Numbered from the stretch's first letter, positions 13,558 through 21,895 are shown. The stretch is 21,895 nt of DNA from JBGPYM01 sp041493205 (GCA_041493205.1 JBGPYM010000017.1:1-21895), one strand, 5' to 3'. The notes: a model not told the origin generated them from the sequence alone. Numbers and translations: made by a program.

Positions 13558-14763
13558 ATGCTGCATCAACCCGTGGCTGTCATCGTCGGTGCACGCCGCA
13601 CTCCCGTCGGAAGATATGGGGGCATCCTCCGGGAGGTTCGTCCGGATGATCTGGGCGGGGTGGTGATCCAGGCGCTTCTCCGATCCCTGAAAGCCGATCC
13701 GGGAGCGATCGACGATGTGATCTGGGGTTGTGCAAATCAGGCAGGGGAAGACAACAGGAATGTGGCAAGGATGAGCGCACTCCTTGCCGGTCTCCCGTTT
13801 TCCGTTCCGGCGGTGACGGTCAACCGTCTGTGCGGTTCGAGCCTCGAAGCAATCGTGCAGGCAGCGCGGGCGATCTGGTCCGGCGATGCCGGCGCCGTGA
13901 TCGCAGGGGGAGTCGAGAGCATGAGCAGGGCCCCCTACTCGATCGCCAAGAATCAGAGCGGCAGGTTCGGGAACATCACGGCGTACGACACCGCACTCGG
14001 CTGGCGGTACCCCAACCCGCGCCTGCAGGAGCTTTTCCCCCTCGAAAGCATGGGGGAGACGGCGGAGAACGTCGCAGCGCGCTATGCCATCAGCCGCATC
14101 GAGCAGGATCGTTTCGCATTTGAAAGCCACCGCAAGGCGTGTGCCGCACAGACGGCGGGAGTCTTTGCAGCGGAGATCATCCCCGTGGAGATTCCCCGTG
14201 GAGAGGGAGGGCCCGCACGCGTCACGGCGGACGAAGGCCCGCGGCCCGATACGTCGCTTGAGAAACTAGCCGCCCTTCCCCCCGTGTTTAGAAGTGGAGG
14301 AAGCGTCACCGCGGGCAACTCTTCCCCGCTCAACGACGGGGCGGCTGCAGTACTGGTCATGGACGAAGGCCGGGCACGCAGTGCCGGTCTCCGTCCTCTT
14401 GCGCGGGTTGTGGCAACAGGCGTGGCGGGGGTTGATCCGCGATTTATGGGAATGGGCCCGGTACCCGCAACACGGGCGGCCCTTGCAAAAGCGGAACTGA
14501 CCATTGAGGACATCGGACTTGTTGAACTTAACGAAGCATTTGCCGTGCAGAGTCTCGCGGTGATGCGCGAGCTCGCACTACCCGCGGACCGGGTGAACCC
14601 CAACGGGGGGGCAATCGCTCTCGGGCATCCGCTCGGGTGCAGCGGCGCACGGATCATGACGACGCTCCTCCATGAAATGGAGCGGCGGCGGGTCAGATAC
14701 GGACTCGCGACTATGTGCATCGGAGTGGGACAGGGCATTGCGGTCATTGTCGAGAGAACATGA
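13558..14763 (+). CDS. paaJ: Thiolase, PaaJ/PcaF type (3-oxoadipyl-CoA thiolase)
   Basis: This enzyme cleaves 3-oxoadipyl-CoA with CoA to succinyl-CoA and acetyl-CoA; PaaJ also acts on 3-oxo-5,6-dehydrosuberyl-CoA. The 401 residues contain the nucleophile Cys92 (VNRLCGSS), NEAF (325-328), His357 (GGAIALGHPLGCSGAR) and Cys387 (ATMCIGVGQG), all thiolase active-site motifs. GCANQAGEDNRNVARM (57-72) and YDTALGWRYPNP (143-154) are typical of the PcaF/PaaJ branch rather than acetoacetyl-CoA thiolase. The start has no evident Shine-Dalgarno and lies 16 bases after the DUF1573 stop. The stop overlaps the next start in an ATGA. It is the terminal step expected for a paa or beta-ketoadipate route. Confidence 0.92.
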   Translation: MLHQPVAVIVGARRTPVGRYGGILREVRPDDLGGVVIQALLRSLKADPGAIDDVIWGCANQAGEDNRNVARMSALLAGLPFSVPAVTVNRLCGSSLEAIVQAARAIWSGDAGAVIAGGVESMSRAPYSIAKNQSGRFGNITAYDTALGWRYPNPRLQELFPLESMGETAENVAARYAISRIEQDRFAFESHRKACAAQTAGVFAAEIIPVEIPRGEGGPARVTADEGPRPDTSLEKLAALPPVFRSGGSVTAGNSSPLNDGAAAVLVMDEGRARSAGLRPLARVVATGVAGVDPRFMGMGPVPATRAALAKAELTIEDIGLVELNEAFAVQSLAVMRELALPADRVNPNGGAIALGHPLGCSGARIMTTLLHEMERRRVRYGLATMCIGVGQGIAVIVERT

Positions 14764-15959
14764 CCTTTTCCCCGTGGCACCCGCTTCTCTCCAGCCTCCG
14801 GCTGCTGGCCTCCCCTGCCGCACTGCTGATTTCCTGCGGCGCACTCCTTGCACCCTGCGCATGCACACAGGGAACTCCCGACCGCACCGGGGGGGTCGTC
14901 GACCTCGAGGTTGCGTTTCCGTCGCTGACATTCGTCCGGCCGCTGGACCTCCAGACCCCGCCTGACGGGACGAACAGGTTGTTTGTCGTTGAACAGGCGG
15001 GGAAGATCTTCGTCTTCCCGAACGATCCCGCAGTCCATTCTGCGAAACTTTTCCTGGACATCCGCGCGCGCGTCAATAGCGCAGGAAACGAAGAAGGCCT
15101 GCTCGGGCTTGCCTTTCACCCGGAATACAAGTCCAACGGGTACTTCTTCGTCAATTATACTGCGGACAATCCCCGCCGGACGGTCATCGCCAGGTTCCGC
15201 GTGCGGCCGGAGAGTGCGGACGCCGCCGACCCGTCGAGCGGCACCGTGTTCCTCGAGTTCGATCAGCCTTTTTCAAATCACAACGGCGGTCAGCTTGCCT
15301 TCGGCCCGGACCGGCGTCTCTACATTGCCACCGGTGACGGGGGCTCAGCAGGCGACCCGTACGGCAACGGGCAGAGCCTGCACACGCTCCTTGGCAAGAT
15401 TCTCCGGATTGATGTCGATACTCCGTCTTCGGGGAGAACCTATTCCATTCCCCCGGATAATCCGTTCGCACAGACTGGCGGGCGCGGCGAAATCTGGGCA
15501 TACGGCCTGCGCAATCCATGGCGTTTTTGCTTCGATCCTCCCACCGGCAGACTCTGGGCCGCGGATGTCGGGCAGGATGCGATTGAGGAGATCGACATTA
15601 TTGAGAAGGGAAAGAATTACGGCTGGAACATCATGGAGGGGGAATCGTGCTTCAATCCTGCGGTCGGCTGCGACACGACCGGCCTGGTGCGCCCCGTCTG
15701 GCAGTATACCCACGCGCTGGGCGTCTCGGTGACGGGAGGGTACGTGTACCACGGTGCCCGGCGGCCCGACCTGGAGGGATCGTATATCTATGCCGACTAC
15801 GGCAGCGGGAGGATCTGGTCGCTGCGCTTCGATGGCCCCGGCCGCATGAAGAATGTTGAACTGATTCACTCGCATCTCCCCATCGCTTCATTCGGGATAG
15901 ACGCGGGTTCTGAACTGTATGTATGTGTCTTCGACGGAAAAATATACCGGTTCAAGTGA
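14760..15959 (+). CDS. PQQ-dependent sugar/aldose dehydrogenase homologue (GSDH family), probable lipoprotein
   Basis: The start at 14760 overlaps the thiolase stop and gives 399 residues; an in-frame ATG at 14715 lies within thiolase coding sequence and was rejected. The N-terminus is hydrophobic with a lipobox-like LISC (Cys26) and further cysteines. It is followed by a six-bladed propeller of the soluble PQQ dehydrogenase family (PF07995): EEGLLGLAFHPEY (111-123), NHNGGQLAFGPDRRLYIATG (173-192, His174 as likely general base), GLRNPWRF (249-256), ADVGQDAIEEID (268-279) and KNYGWNIMEGE (285-295). Such enzymes oxidise sugars at the periplasmic side; many homologues do other things. PQQ synthesis genes are not in the window. 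Membership of a catabolic/efflux operon is unusual. Confidence 0.85.
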   Translation: MTFSPWHPLLSSLRLLASPAALLISCGALLAPCACTQGTPDRTGGVVDLEVAFPSLTFVRPLDLQTPPDGTNRLFVVEQAGKIFVFPNDPAVHSAKLFLDIRARVNSAGNEEGLLGLAFHPEYKSNGYFFVNYTADNPRRTVIARFRVRPESADAADPSSGTVFLEFDQPFSNHNGGQLAFGPDRRLYIATGDGGSAGDPYGNGQSLHTLLGKILRIDVDTPSSGRTYSIPPDNPFAQTGGRGEIWAYGLRNPWRFCFDPPTGRLWAADVGQDAIEEIDIIEKGKNYGWNIMEGESCFNPAVGCDTTGLVRPVWQYTHALGVSVTGGYVYHGARRPDLEGSYIYADYGSGRIWSLRFDGPGRMKNVELIHSHLPIASFGIDAGSELYVCVFDGKIYRFK

Positions 15960-15962
15960 CCC

Positions 15963-17018
15963 ATGATAATGAATCGTAGAAAACAGATCATCATTGGCTT
16001 CATGGTCCTGCTCGTGGTCGGCGCAAGCCTGTACCGGATTCTCTCTGCCGGTCCGTCCGCCGACGTGCGGCGGCTGAATCTTCCGCTGGTGAAGCTGGAG
16101 CCTGCGGGACAGGAGACCGTCATGGTGGTGCGTCAGTTCACCGGCGACGTCGTCGCGGTCCAGCAGGCCGGGATCTTCTCGAAGGTGAGCGGCAACCTTG
16201 AGCGCGTCTACGTCGACATCGGGACACCCGTCCGCGCGGGGCAGGTCCTTGCACTCATTGACACGACCGAACTCCGGCAGCAGTATCAGGCCGCTGCCGC
16301 GACGTATGAGAACGCCCGGATCACCTATCAGCGCTCGAAAGACCTGTTCGGCCAGAACCTCCTTTCGCGCCAGGACATTGACAACAGCGAGACCGCCTAC
16401 AAGATCGCCGCCGCAGCGATGGAAACTGCGTCGACCCGGCTGGGGTACGCCCGCATCAAGGCCCCCTTCGCGGGCGTCATTACCCGGCGGTACCTCGACC
16501 GCGGAGCGTTTGTCACGCTGAACAACTCGACGCTCTTCACACTGATGGACATTGACGCGGTGAAGGTGATTATTAACATCCTTGAGAAGGACATTCCGCT
16601 CATGGCGGACGGGAAGCAGGCCAACATCACCGTCGATGCCTATCCGGCCAGGGCGTTCCCCGGGTCGGTCACGCGGTTCAGCCGCGCGGTGGACCCGAAT
16701 ACACGGACGATGGCGGTGGAAATCGACATTCCCAACCGGGATCACGCGCTGGCGCCGGGGATGTACGCAAACGTGGTTCTGGTCGTCACCTCCCACCCGG
16801 ACGCCGTGACGATCCCCACGGCGGCGATGCTGAAGGATGACCGCGGCTATTTCGTTTTCACCGTCACCGCCGACACCGCACGGGCCGTGCGTATTCTCCC
16901 CGGCGTCGAACAGGGCGCAAAGACGGAAGTTCTTTCCGGCCTCGGCGCAAACACCCCGATCGTCACCACAGGCCAGCAATTCGCACGGGACGGCGGAGCT
17001 GTCATCGTTCAAAAGTAA
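15963..17018 (+). CDS. RND efflux periplasmic adaptor (membrane-fusion protein, HlyD/AcrA family)
   Basis: The adaptor links the RND pump to the outer-membrane channel. It has 351 residues, with an uncleaved N-terminal membrane segment (about 8-26) instead of the lipobox of AcrA. Then come the first half of the lipoyl domain (VSGNLERVYVDIGTPVRAGQ), an alpha-hairpin rich in Ala/Gln (about 100-155), the second lipoyl half (ARIKAPFAGVITRRYLDRGA), a beta-barrel and a membrane-proximal domain. It starts 3 bases after the stop of the PQQ dehydrogenase gene (a second ATG at 15969 is possible) and is followed 12 bases on by the pump gene. The hairpin is short, as in smaller adaptors of environmental bacteria. 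The exported substrate is not evident. Confidence 0.94.
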   Translation: MIMNRRKQIIIGFMVLLVVGASLYRILSAGPSADVRRLNLPLVKLEPAGQETVMVVRQFTGDVVAVQQAGIFSKVSGNLERVYVDIGTPVRAGQVLALIDTTELRQQYQAAAATYENARITYQRSKDLFGQNLLSRQDIDNSETAYKIAAAAMETASTRLGYARIKAPFAGVITRRYLDRGAFVTLNNSTLFTLMDIDAVKVIINILEKDIPLMADGKQANITVDAYPARAFPGSVTRFSRAVDPNTRTMAVEIDIPNRDHALAPGMYANVVLVVTSHPDAVTIPTAAMLKDDRGYFVFTVTADTARAVRILPGVEQGAKTEVLSGLGANTPIVTTGQQFARDGGAVIVQK

Positions 17019-17030
17019 AGGAACTGCAGT

Positions 17031-20000
17031 ATGTGGCTGACGCGCCTTGCGCTGCGCTATCCGATCTCCACGTTTCTCTTCGCCGTCACGGTTCTCGTGT
17101 TCGGCTTCGTTTCGTTCTCCCAGCTCCCCGTCGATCTCCTGCCGAGCATCTCCGTGCCGGTCGTCAGCACCATCACGTTCTATTCCGGCGCCGGCCCGCT
17201 CGACATGGAGCAATCCGTGACGCGTCTCATCGAGCGCTCGGTCAGCTCCGTCAACGACGTGGACTACGTCCAATCGGCCACCCGGGAAGGTATCTCCCAG
17301 GTGCGCGTGAATTTCAACTGGGCCGCCAACCTGGACGTCGGGCTGGTGGACGTCGTCCAGCGCGTCAACCGGGTCCTGAACCAGATGCCGACCGGGGTCT
17401 CGCAACCGATCGCCCTCCGCTTCGATATCACGAGCTTCCCGGTCTGCAACCTTGCGGTGTCGGCGGACATGGACGAGCGGGATCTGTATGATCTTGCCTT
17501 CAACACCATCGAACCGCAGATCGAACACGTCCCCGGGGTCGCGTCCGCCCAGGTGATCGGCGGGCGCATCCGCGAGATCCATGTGAGCATCGACCGCAAA
17601 CGGCTCGATGCGCTGAACCTTCCCGTGCAATCGGTGATCAACGCCGTCGCCAATTCGAATCTGATCATCCCCTCGGGCGATCTCAAAACCGGCCAATTCG
17701 ACTATTCCCTCAAGACCGAGAGCCGCTTCAACGTCGTGAAGCCGATGGAGAACATCGTCCTCAGGACAGTGGACGGCGTCCCCATCCACGTCAAGGATGT
17801 GGCCGCCGTGGAGGACAGCTACCAGGAGCAGACCGAGATCATCCGCATCAACGGCAGGCCCGGTTTGACGATGCGCGTGCAGAAGCTCGCGAGCGCGAAC
17901 ACGGTGGAGGTCGTGGACAACGTGCTGCATGCACTCCCGAAATTGACCGGCGTTCCCCCCACGGTGCAGATCTCCCTCTCGTTCGACCAGTCCGTGTACA
18001 TCCGGCAGACCATCAGCGGGCTTCAGAGGGAAGCCATGCTGGGCGCCATCCTCGCGATGATCATCATCATGCTCTTCCTGCGGAACCTGCGCGGGACGAT
18101 GATCATCATCGTCGCCATCCCGATGTCGATCCTCATCACGTTCATCTTCTTCCGGTTCGGGGGCGTGACGCTCAACATCATGACATTCGGCGGGCTGGCA
18201 CTCGCGGTGGGGCGTCTCGTGGACGATTCCATCGTCGAGCTGGAGGCGATCTCCCGCCATTACAATCAGCGGCAGGCGGGCCAGTCGAAGATGCAGGCCA
18301 CGCTGGAGGCAGCACAGGAGGTCGCCGCCCCCATCTTTGTCTCGACCCTCACCACGGTGATCGTGTTTCTTCCGATCGTGTTTCTGACCGGCATCGCAAA
18401 GCTCCTGTTTATCCCGCTCACCATCACCATCGCGGTTGCCCTGTTCGGTTCATTTTTTGTTTCGCGGACGGTGACGCCGCTCATGTGCCTCCGGTATCTC
18501 CCGCCGGAGAAGCATCTGGACCGGAACTCGCCGCTCCTGGCTGAGCGGATCCGGGTCCGGGCGCATGACTGGCTGGAGAGACTCGATTCCTGGTACCAGA
18601 AGCGGCTCGAATGGACCATTGCACACCGGAAGCTGGTGATCATCGGCATAGCTGCGACCGCGCTGGTGTCGCTGGGCCTGATCAAGTTCATCGGCACCGA
18701 ATTCTTTCCCGACCAGGATGAAGGACAATTCAGCCTCACGATCAAGCTCCCGGTCGGGACGCGCGTGGAGGAGAGCGACCGGGCGGTCCGGATCATCGAA
18801 AGTGTGCTCCAGGCAAATATCCCGGAAATCCAGGCCATGATCACCGACATCGGGATCCCCTCGGCCCGGAGCGGCAATTTCTTCGGCCGGAACTCGGGGA
18901 GCCACTCCGCGAACATCCAGGTCGCGCTTGTCCCTGCGGAGGAACGAAAACGGAGCATCTTCCAGATCGTGCGCGAGATCCGGCCGAAGCTCGCCGTGAT
19001 TCCCGGCGTGAGCATCTTCCTTACCCCCGGGGGGTTTCTGCGGTTTCTTTTGAACTTCGGATCCTCCGCGCCGATCGATATCGAGGTGAGGGGATTCGAC
19101 CTCGACCAGGGCTCTGCGCTTGCAAAGGAGGTCGCCGCAATCGTGCGCGGCACGCCGGGCGCGGTGGACGTCCAGGTGAGCCGCGAAGACAACCTCCCGG
19201 AACTCCGGGTGACGATCGACCGGGAAAAGGCGGGCGTCCTCGGCATCGATGTGGCCCAGATCTCCAGCACGATCAACACATGCATCAACGGAACGGTCGC
19301 CTCACTCTACACCGACCCGGTGAACGGCAACCAGTATAACATGCTCGTGCGGCTGAGCGAGCTCTACCGCTCGGACCCCGAAGACCTGAAGGATCTCGTG
19401 CTGACCACCTCCCGCGGGGAACAGGTCCTGCTGGGGAACATCGCCCGCATCGAAAAGGCGACGTCACCGGTACAAATCGACCGGAAATACCAGCAGCGCA
19501 TCGTGGATGTCACCGCCAACGTGACGGGACGGGATCTGGGGAGCGTTGCCGCCGACATTCAGTCGCGGCTGGACCGTCTGAGAGTTCCGCCAGGCTTCGA
19601 GTTGAAACTGAGCGGGAACGTCGAGCAGCAGCAAAAGACGTTCCGCGACCTTCTGCTCGCATTTGGTCTCGCGATCCTGCTTGTGTACGTCGTGATGGCA
19701 TCGCAGTTCCAGTCGCTGCTCGATCCGTTCATCATCATGTTTACGGTGCCGCTGGGCATTGTGGGCGTCTTCTGGATGCTGTTTCTTACGGGCACAACCC
19801 TTTCGGTCACGTCCTTTCAGGGGGTCATCGTCATGGTGGGCATCGTGGTCAGCAACGGGATTCTGCTCGTCGATTACACCAATCACCTCCGGCGGCGCGG
19901 CATGCCGCTGGAGGAGGCGGTCGTGCGCGGAGGGAGAACGCGGCTGAAGCCGATCCTTATGACGTCGCTCGCGACGGTCCTCGGCCTCATCCCGATGGCG

Positions 20001-20162
20001 ATCGGATTCGGGGGTGAATCGACGCAGGCGCCCCTGGCCATTGCCGTCATCGGGGGACTGACCGTCTCGACCCTGCTCACACTCTTCTTTGTGCCCGCCC
20101 TGTACATCGTCTTTGAACGCCGGCTGAAGCGGGAGATGACATCCGATGAGGCCGTGTCGTGA
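17031..20162 (+). CDS. RND family multidrug/solvent efflux pump (HAE1/AcrB-like)
   Basis: This inner-membrane proton-driven exporter has 1043 residues, the AcrB length, with two halves each of one plus five to six membrane segments and a large periplasmic porter loop. The TM4 proton-relay pair is kept as Asp398-Asp399 (GRLVDDSIVELEAISRH, 394-410). RLKPILMTSL in TM11 keeps the equivalents of AcrB Arg971 and Thr978. The TM10 position of AcrB Lys940 is Ser941 here (GIVVSNGILLVDY). GTEFFPDQDEG follows TM7 as usual. AAAGGAA lies 8 bases before the ATG. Adaptor upstream and TolC-like channel overlapping downstream complete the tripartite system. Context suggests export of aromatic compounds or intermediates, which remains inference. 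Confidence 0.95.
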   Translation: MWLTRLALRYPISTFLFAVTVLVFGFVSFSQLPVDLLPSISVPVVSTITFYSGAGPLDMEQSVTRLIERSVSSVNDVDYVQSATREGISQVRVNFNWAANLDVGLVDVVQRVNRVLNQMPTGVSQPIALRFDITSFPVCNLAVSADMDERDLYDLAFNTIEPQIEHVPGVASAQVIGGRIREIHVSIDRKRLDALNLPVQSVINAVANSNLIIPSGDLKTGQFDYSLKTESRFNVVKPMENIVLRTVDGVPIHVKDVAAVEDSYQEQTEIIRINGRPGLTMRVQKLASANTVEVVDNVLHALPKLTGVPPTVQISLSFDQSVYIRQTISGLQREAMLGAILAMIIIMLFLRNLRGTMIIIVAIPMSILITFIFFRFGGVTLNIMTFGGLALAVGRLVDDSIVELEAISRHYNQRQAGQSKMQATLEAAQEVAAPIFVSTLTTVIVFLPIVFLTGIAKLLFIPLTITIAVALFGSFFVSRTVTPLMCLRYLPPEKHLDRNSPLLAERIRVRAHDWLERLDSWYQKRLEWTIAHRKLVIIGIAATALVSLGLIKFIGTEFFPDQDEGQFSLTIKLPVGTRVEESDRAVRIIESVLQANIPEIQAMITDIGIPSARSGNFFGRNSGSHSANIQVALVPAEERKRSIFQIVREIRPKLAVIPGVSIFLTPGGFLRFLLNFGSSAPIDIEVRGFDLDQGSALAKEVAAIVRGTPGAVDVQVSREDNLPELRVTIDREKAGVLGIDVAQISSTINTCINGTVASLYTDPVNGNQYNMLVRLSELYRSDPEDLKDLVLTTSRGEQVLLGNIARIEKATSPVQIDRKYQQRIVDVTANVTGRDLGSVAADIQSRLDRLRVPPGFELKLSGNVEQQQKTFRDLLLAFGLAILLVYVVMASQFQSLLDPFIIMFTVPLGIVGVFWMLFLTGTTLSVTSFQGVIVMVGIVVSNGILLVDYTNHLRRRGMPLEEAVVRGGRTRLKPILMTSLATVLGLIPMAIGFGGESTQAPLAIAVIGGLTVSTLLTLFFVPALYIVFERRLKREMTSDEAVS

Positions 20163-21463
20163 GACCACGTACTGTCTCTGCATGGGCGGCTACCATTGTT
20201 CCCGCCTTTCTCATTCTCTGGGTGCCGGCCGGCACCGCACAGTCCGTGGGCAGGCGGCTCTCGATCCAGCAGGCGATCGCAACTGCGCTGGAGCACCATC
20301 CTTCGGTCCGCGGCGCCGACGCGGGCCTGAGGGCTGCGGGCGCGGGCCTGACGCAGTCACGGTCGGGATTTTTCCCCTCGCTCAGTTTTTCCGGGACGGG
20401 CGTTCACACCGAGGGCGCCTTCGTCTTCAACCCGTCATTTCCCCCGCGCGAACAGATTTACAACAGTTACACGGCCGCCCTCCAGGTGCAGCAGACGCTC
20501 TGGGATTTCGGGAAAACCAGTAACAAAGTCGGGGCAAGCAGCGACCTTGTGGATGCGTCCGCAGCGGATTATGCATCCACCCTCGACAACGTCTCCGTGA
20601 ACGTTCAGATCGCATACTTCACGCTGATGCAGAGCCTGCAGGTTGAGTCGGTGGACGTCGACGCGGTGCACCAGGCGGAAAAACACCTCACGCAGGCGAA
20701 GGCGTTCTATACCGTCGGCAGACGGCCGCAATTCGACGTCACCAAGGCGGAGCTCGACCTCGCAAACGCTTCCGTCGCCCTCATCCGCGCACGCAATCAA
20801 TCCCTCGTCGCGCGGCTCCAGCTGGAAAATGCCATGGGCATACGTCTCCCGGAGGGAACCAGGGTAGCGGACACATTTGACGTGACGCCGCTGGACGTTC
20901 CGCTGGACTCCCTCAGGGGCTTTGCGATGGAGCGGCGCCCCGACCTTCTGGCTGCGCGTGCGCGGGTGGCAGCAAACGATGAACTCGCGGACGCCGCGTG
21001 GAGCCTCCATCTCCCGACAGTCTCCGCGAGCGGCGCGTACACCTGGACAAATTTCCAGTTTCCGCTCTACAACCGCTGGAACGCCGGGGTCAGCATATCG
21101 TTCCCGCTCTTTCAGGGGTTCTCGATCGTGGCCGGAGAGCAGATCGCCCGGGCCACTGCCGACGTCTCGCGCGCCGCGCTCGAGTCCGTTAACGAATCCG
21201 CGATGCTCGACGTCGAACAGACATTCCTCGCTCTCGGTGAGGCAAAGGAACGCATTGCGGCCACCGACAAGCTTGTGGAGCAGGCCGAACAGAATTCCCT
21301 GCTTGCCGAACGCCAGTACGCAGCGGGAATCGCGACGGCCATCGAGGTCACGGACGCCCAGCTCTCCCTTGCAAACGCGCGCATCACCCGGATCCAGGCG
21401 TTGTTCGACTACAGCAGTGCGCGGGTTCGGCTTCTTCGCTCCTCCGGCATCCTCCGGAGGTAG
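20159..21463 (+). CDS. TolC-family outer-membrane efflux channel
   Basis: This protein forms the outer-membrane and periplasmic duct of the pump. Translation probably starts at GTG 20159, overlapping the pump stop (GTGA), with GAGG about 7 bases upstream; the resulting 434 residues begin with a signal peptide cleaved near AGTAQ (residues 24-28). Two OEP repeats are visible: the first (about 35-230) has SIQQAIATALEHHPSV and LWDFGKTSNKV, the second (about 245-430) ERRPDLLAARARVAANDE and ISFPLFQGFSIVAGE. Heptad-rich helices with the typical Q.VDVTKAELDLANA-like pattern (QFDVTKAELDLANA) follow each beta part. Its place after adaptor and pump makes it the dedicated channel. The closing bases include the small palindrome CCTCCGGAGG, with no U-tract. 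Confidence 0.93.
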   Translation: MRPRTVSAWAATIVPAFLILWVPAGTAQSVGRRLSIQQAIATALEHHPSVRGADAGLRAAGAGLTQSRSGFFPSLSFSGTGVHTEGAFVFNPSFPPREQIYNSYTAALQVQQTLWDFGKTSNKVGASSDLVDASAADYASTLDNVSVNVQIAYFTLMQSLQVESVDVDAVHQAEKHLTQAKAFYTVGRRPQFDVTKAELDLANASVALIRARNQSLVARLQLENAMGIRLPEGTRVADTFDVTPLDVPLDSLRGFAMERRPDLLAARARVAANDELADAAWSLHLPTVSASGAYTWTNFQFPLYNRWNAGVSISFPLFQGFSIVAGEQIARATADVSRAALESVNESAMLDVEQTFLALGEAKERIAATDKLVEQAEQNSLLAERQYAAGIATAIEVTDAQLSLANARITRIQALFDYSSARVRLLRSSGILRR

Positions 21464-21488
21464 CACCCCCCACCACAGGAGCACGCCC

Positions 21489-21895
21489 ATGGTCGCAATC
21501 CTGACACTCCTTTTCATCCTCGTTATCCTCGTTTCCGTGGTTACGCTCGCGATCCTCTCCACCCGTATCAATCGCGTTGAGCAGGAGCTTCGCCGGCTTG
21601 CACAGCGGCTTCCGCAGGAGAAGCCGGTCTCCGCGGATGCACCGGCTCCCGCAGTCGTCCGAACGCCGTCTCCCGCATCCCCCACGCCCGTGCCGGCGCA
21701 TTCTGTTTCGTCTCCTGTTGCACCCGTGACCCTTCCCCTCCCGTCCCGGCGTCCTTCCCGGTCCAAGGAGGAGTGGGAGTCGCTGATCGGAGGAAAGTTC
21801 CTGAACAGGATCGGGGCGCTTGCGCTCATCATCGGCATGGGGTTCTTCCTCAAGTATGCCGTCGACAAGAACTGGATCAATGAGTATTTCCGCGT
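21489..21895 (+). CDS. DUF2339 membrane protein, N-terminal part (runs off the window)
   Basis: ATG at 21489, preceded by AGGAG (21477-21481) with 7 bases spacing, opens a frame to the window end (135 codons visible). It begins with a membrane segment (about 2-24), then a short charged coiled-coil-like helix (RINRVEQELRRLAQRL) and a Pro/Ala/Ser-rich linker (about 43-90). The DUF2339 entry motif follows: WESLIGGKFLNRIGALALII (95-114) and GMGFFLKYAVDKNWI. Full members are very large polytopic proteins of unknown function. It lies 26 bases after the TolC-like gene, so it may be co-transcribed, but the spacing alone does not show a functional link. Confidence 0.85.
   Translation, partial: MVAILTLLFILVILVSVVTLAILSTRINRVEQELRRLAQRLPQEKPVSADAPAPAVVRTPSPASPTPVPAHSVSSPVAPVTLPLPSRRPSRSKEEWESLIGGKFLNRIGALALIIGMGFFLKYAVDKNWINEYFR

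Noticed and set aside
15888..18260. 790-codon minus-strand open frame opposite the adaptor and pump genes
   Set aside because: His/Asp/Arg-rich antisense shadow typical of GC-rich DNA; the plus-strand genes are unmistakable.
21441..21463. Palindrome CCTCCGGAGG at the end of the TolC-like gene as a terminator
   Set aside because: Short, no U-tract, and the next gene begins 26 bases later with a good ribosome binding site.
1..21895. CRISPR arrays, insertion sequences, phage genes or toxin-antitoxin pairs
   Set aside because: Read through on both strands, no spaced direct repeats, transposase-like frames or terminal inverted repeats were seen.

Overview
The window reads as GC-rich chromosomal DNA from a Gram-negative bacterium. 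It has lipoproteins, a TolC-type outer-membrane channel and an RND pump. The combination of a DUF2723 membrane protein, a DUF1573 protein and one promoter that fits the Bacteroidota-type pattern (TTTG ... TAnnTTTG) suggests the Bacteroidota/Chlorobiota/Ignavibacteria side of the tree. That placement is an inference, not a demonstration. Every protein gene appears intact; I see no insertion sequence, phage gene, CRISPR array or pseudogene.

Left part (minus strand, 1-5179). A tRNA cluster is transcribed leftward in the order Thr(TGT), Tyr(GTA), Gly(TCC), with a good promoter at 401-428; the Gly gene is cut by the window edge. To its right, also leftward, are glnE (glutamine synthetase adenylylation/deadenylylation) and a DUF2723 GT-C-like membrane protein, joined by a 4-base ATGA overlap.

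Central part (plus strand, 5326-14763). This is a CoA-thioester catabolic cluster resembling the aerobic phenylacetate (paa) route, but incomplete and rearranged. In order it encodes an EthD-like protein, an unusual crotonase resembling ring-opening hydrolases (Oah-like), a lipoprotein with a regular array of Asp-box repeats, PaaF, PaaG, a stand-alone PaaA-like diiron oxygenase, a 3-hydroxyacyl-CoA dehydrogenase, a separate protein equivalent to the degenerate C-terminal half of PaaH, a DUF1573 protein and a PaaJ/PcaF-type thiolase. PaaB, PaaC, PaaD, PaaE, PaaK and PaaZ are absent from the window. Promoters are visible before the EthD gene and before the PaaA-like gene.

Right part (14760-21895). 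With very short gaps or overlaps the same strand continues into a PQQ-type sugar dehydrogenase homologue, a complete tripartite RND efflux system (membrane-fusion protein, RND pump, TolC-like channel) and the start of a DUF2339 membrane protein. The simplest reading is one long transcription block that activates or oxygenates an aromatic or similar CoA-thioester, opens it, beta-oxidises it to succinyl-CoA/acetyl-CoA-type products and exports toxic compounds. The most noteworthy point is the non-canonical oxygenase and ring-cleavage set: one PaaA-like subunit with all diiron ligands, no reductase or partner subunits nearby, and an Oah-like hydrolase in the neighbouring operon segment.
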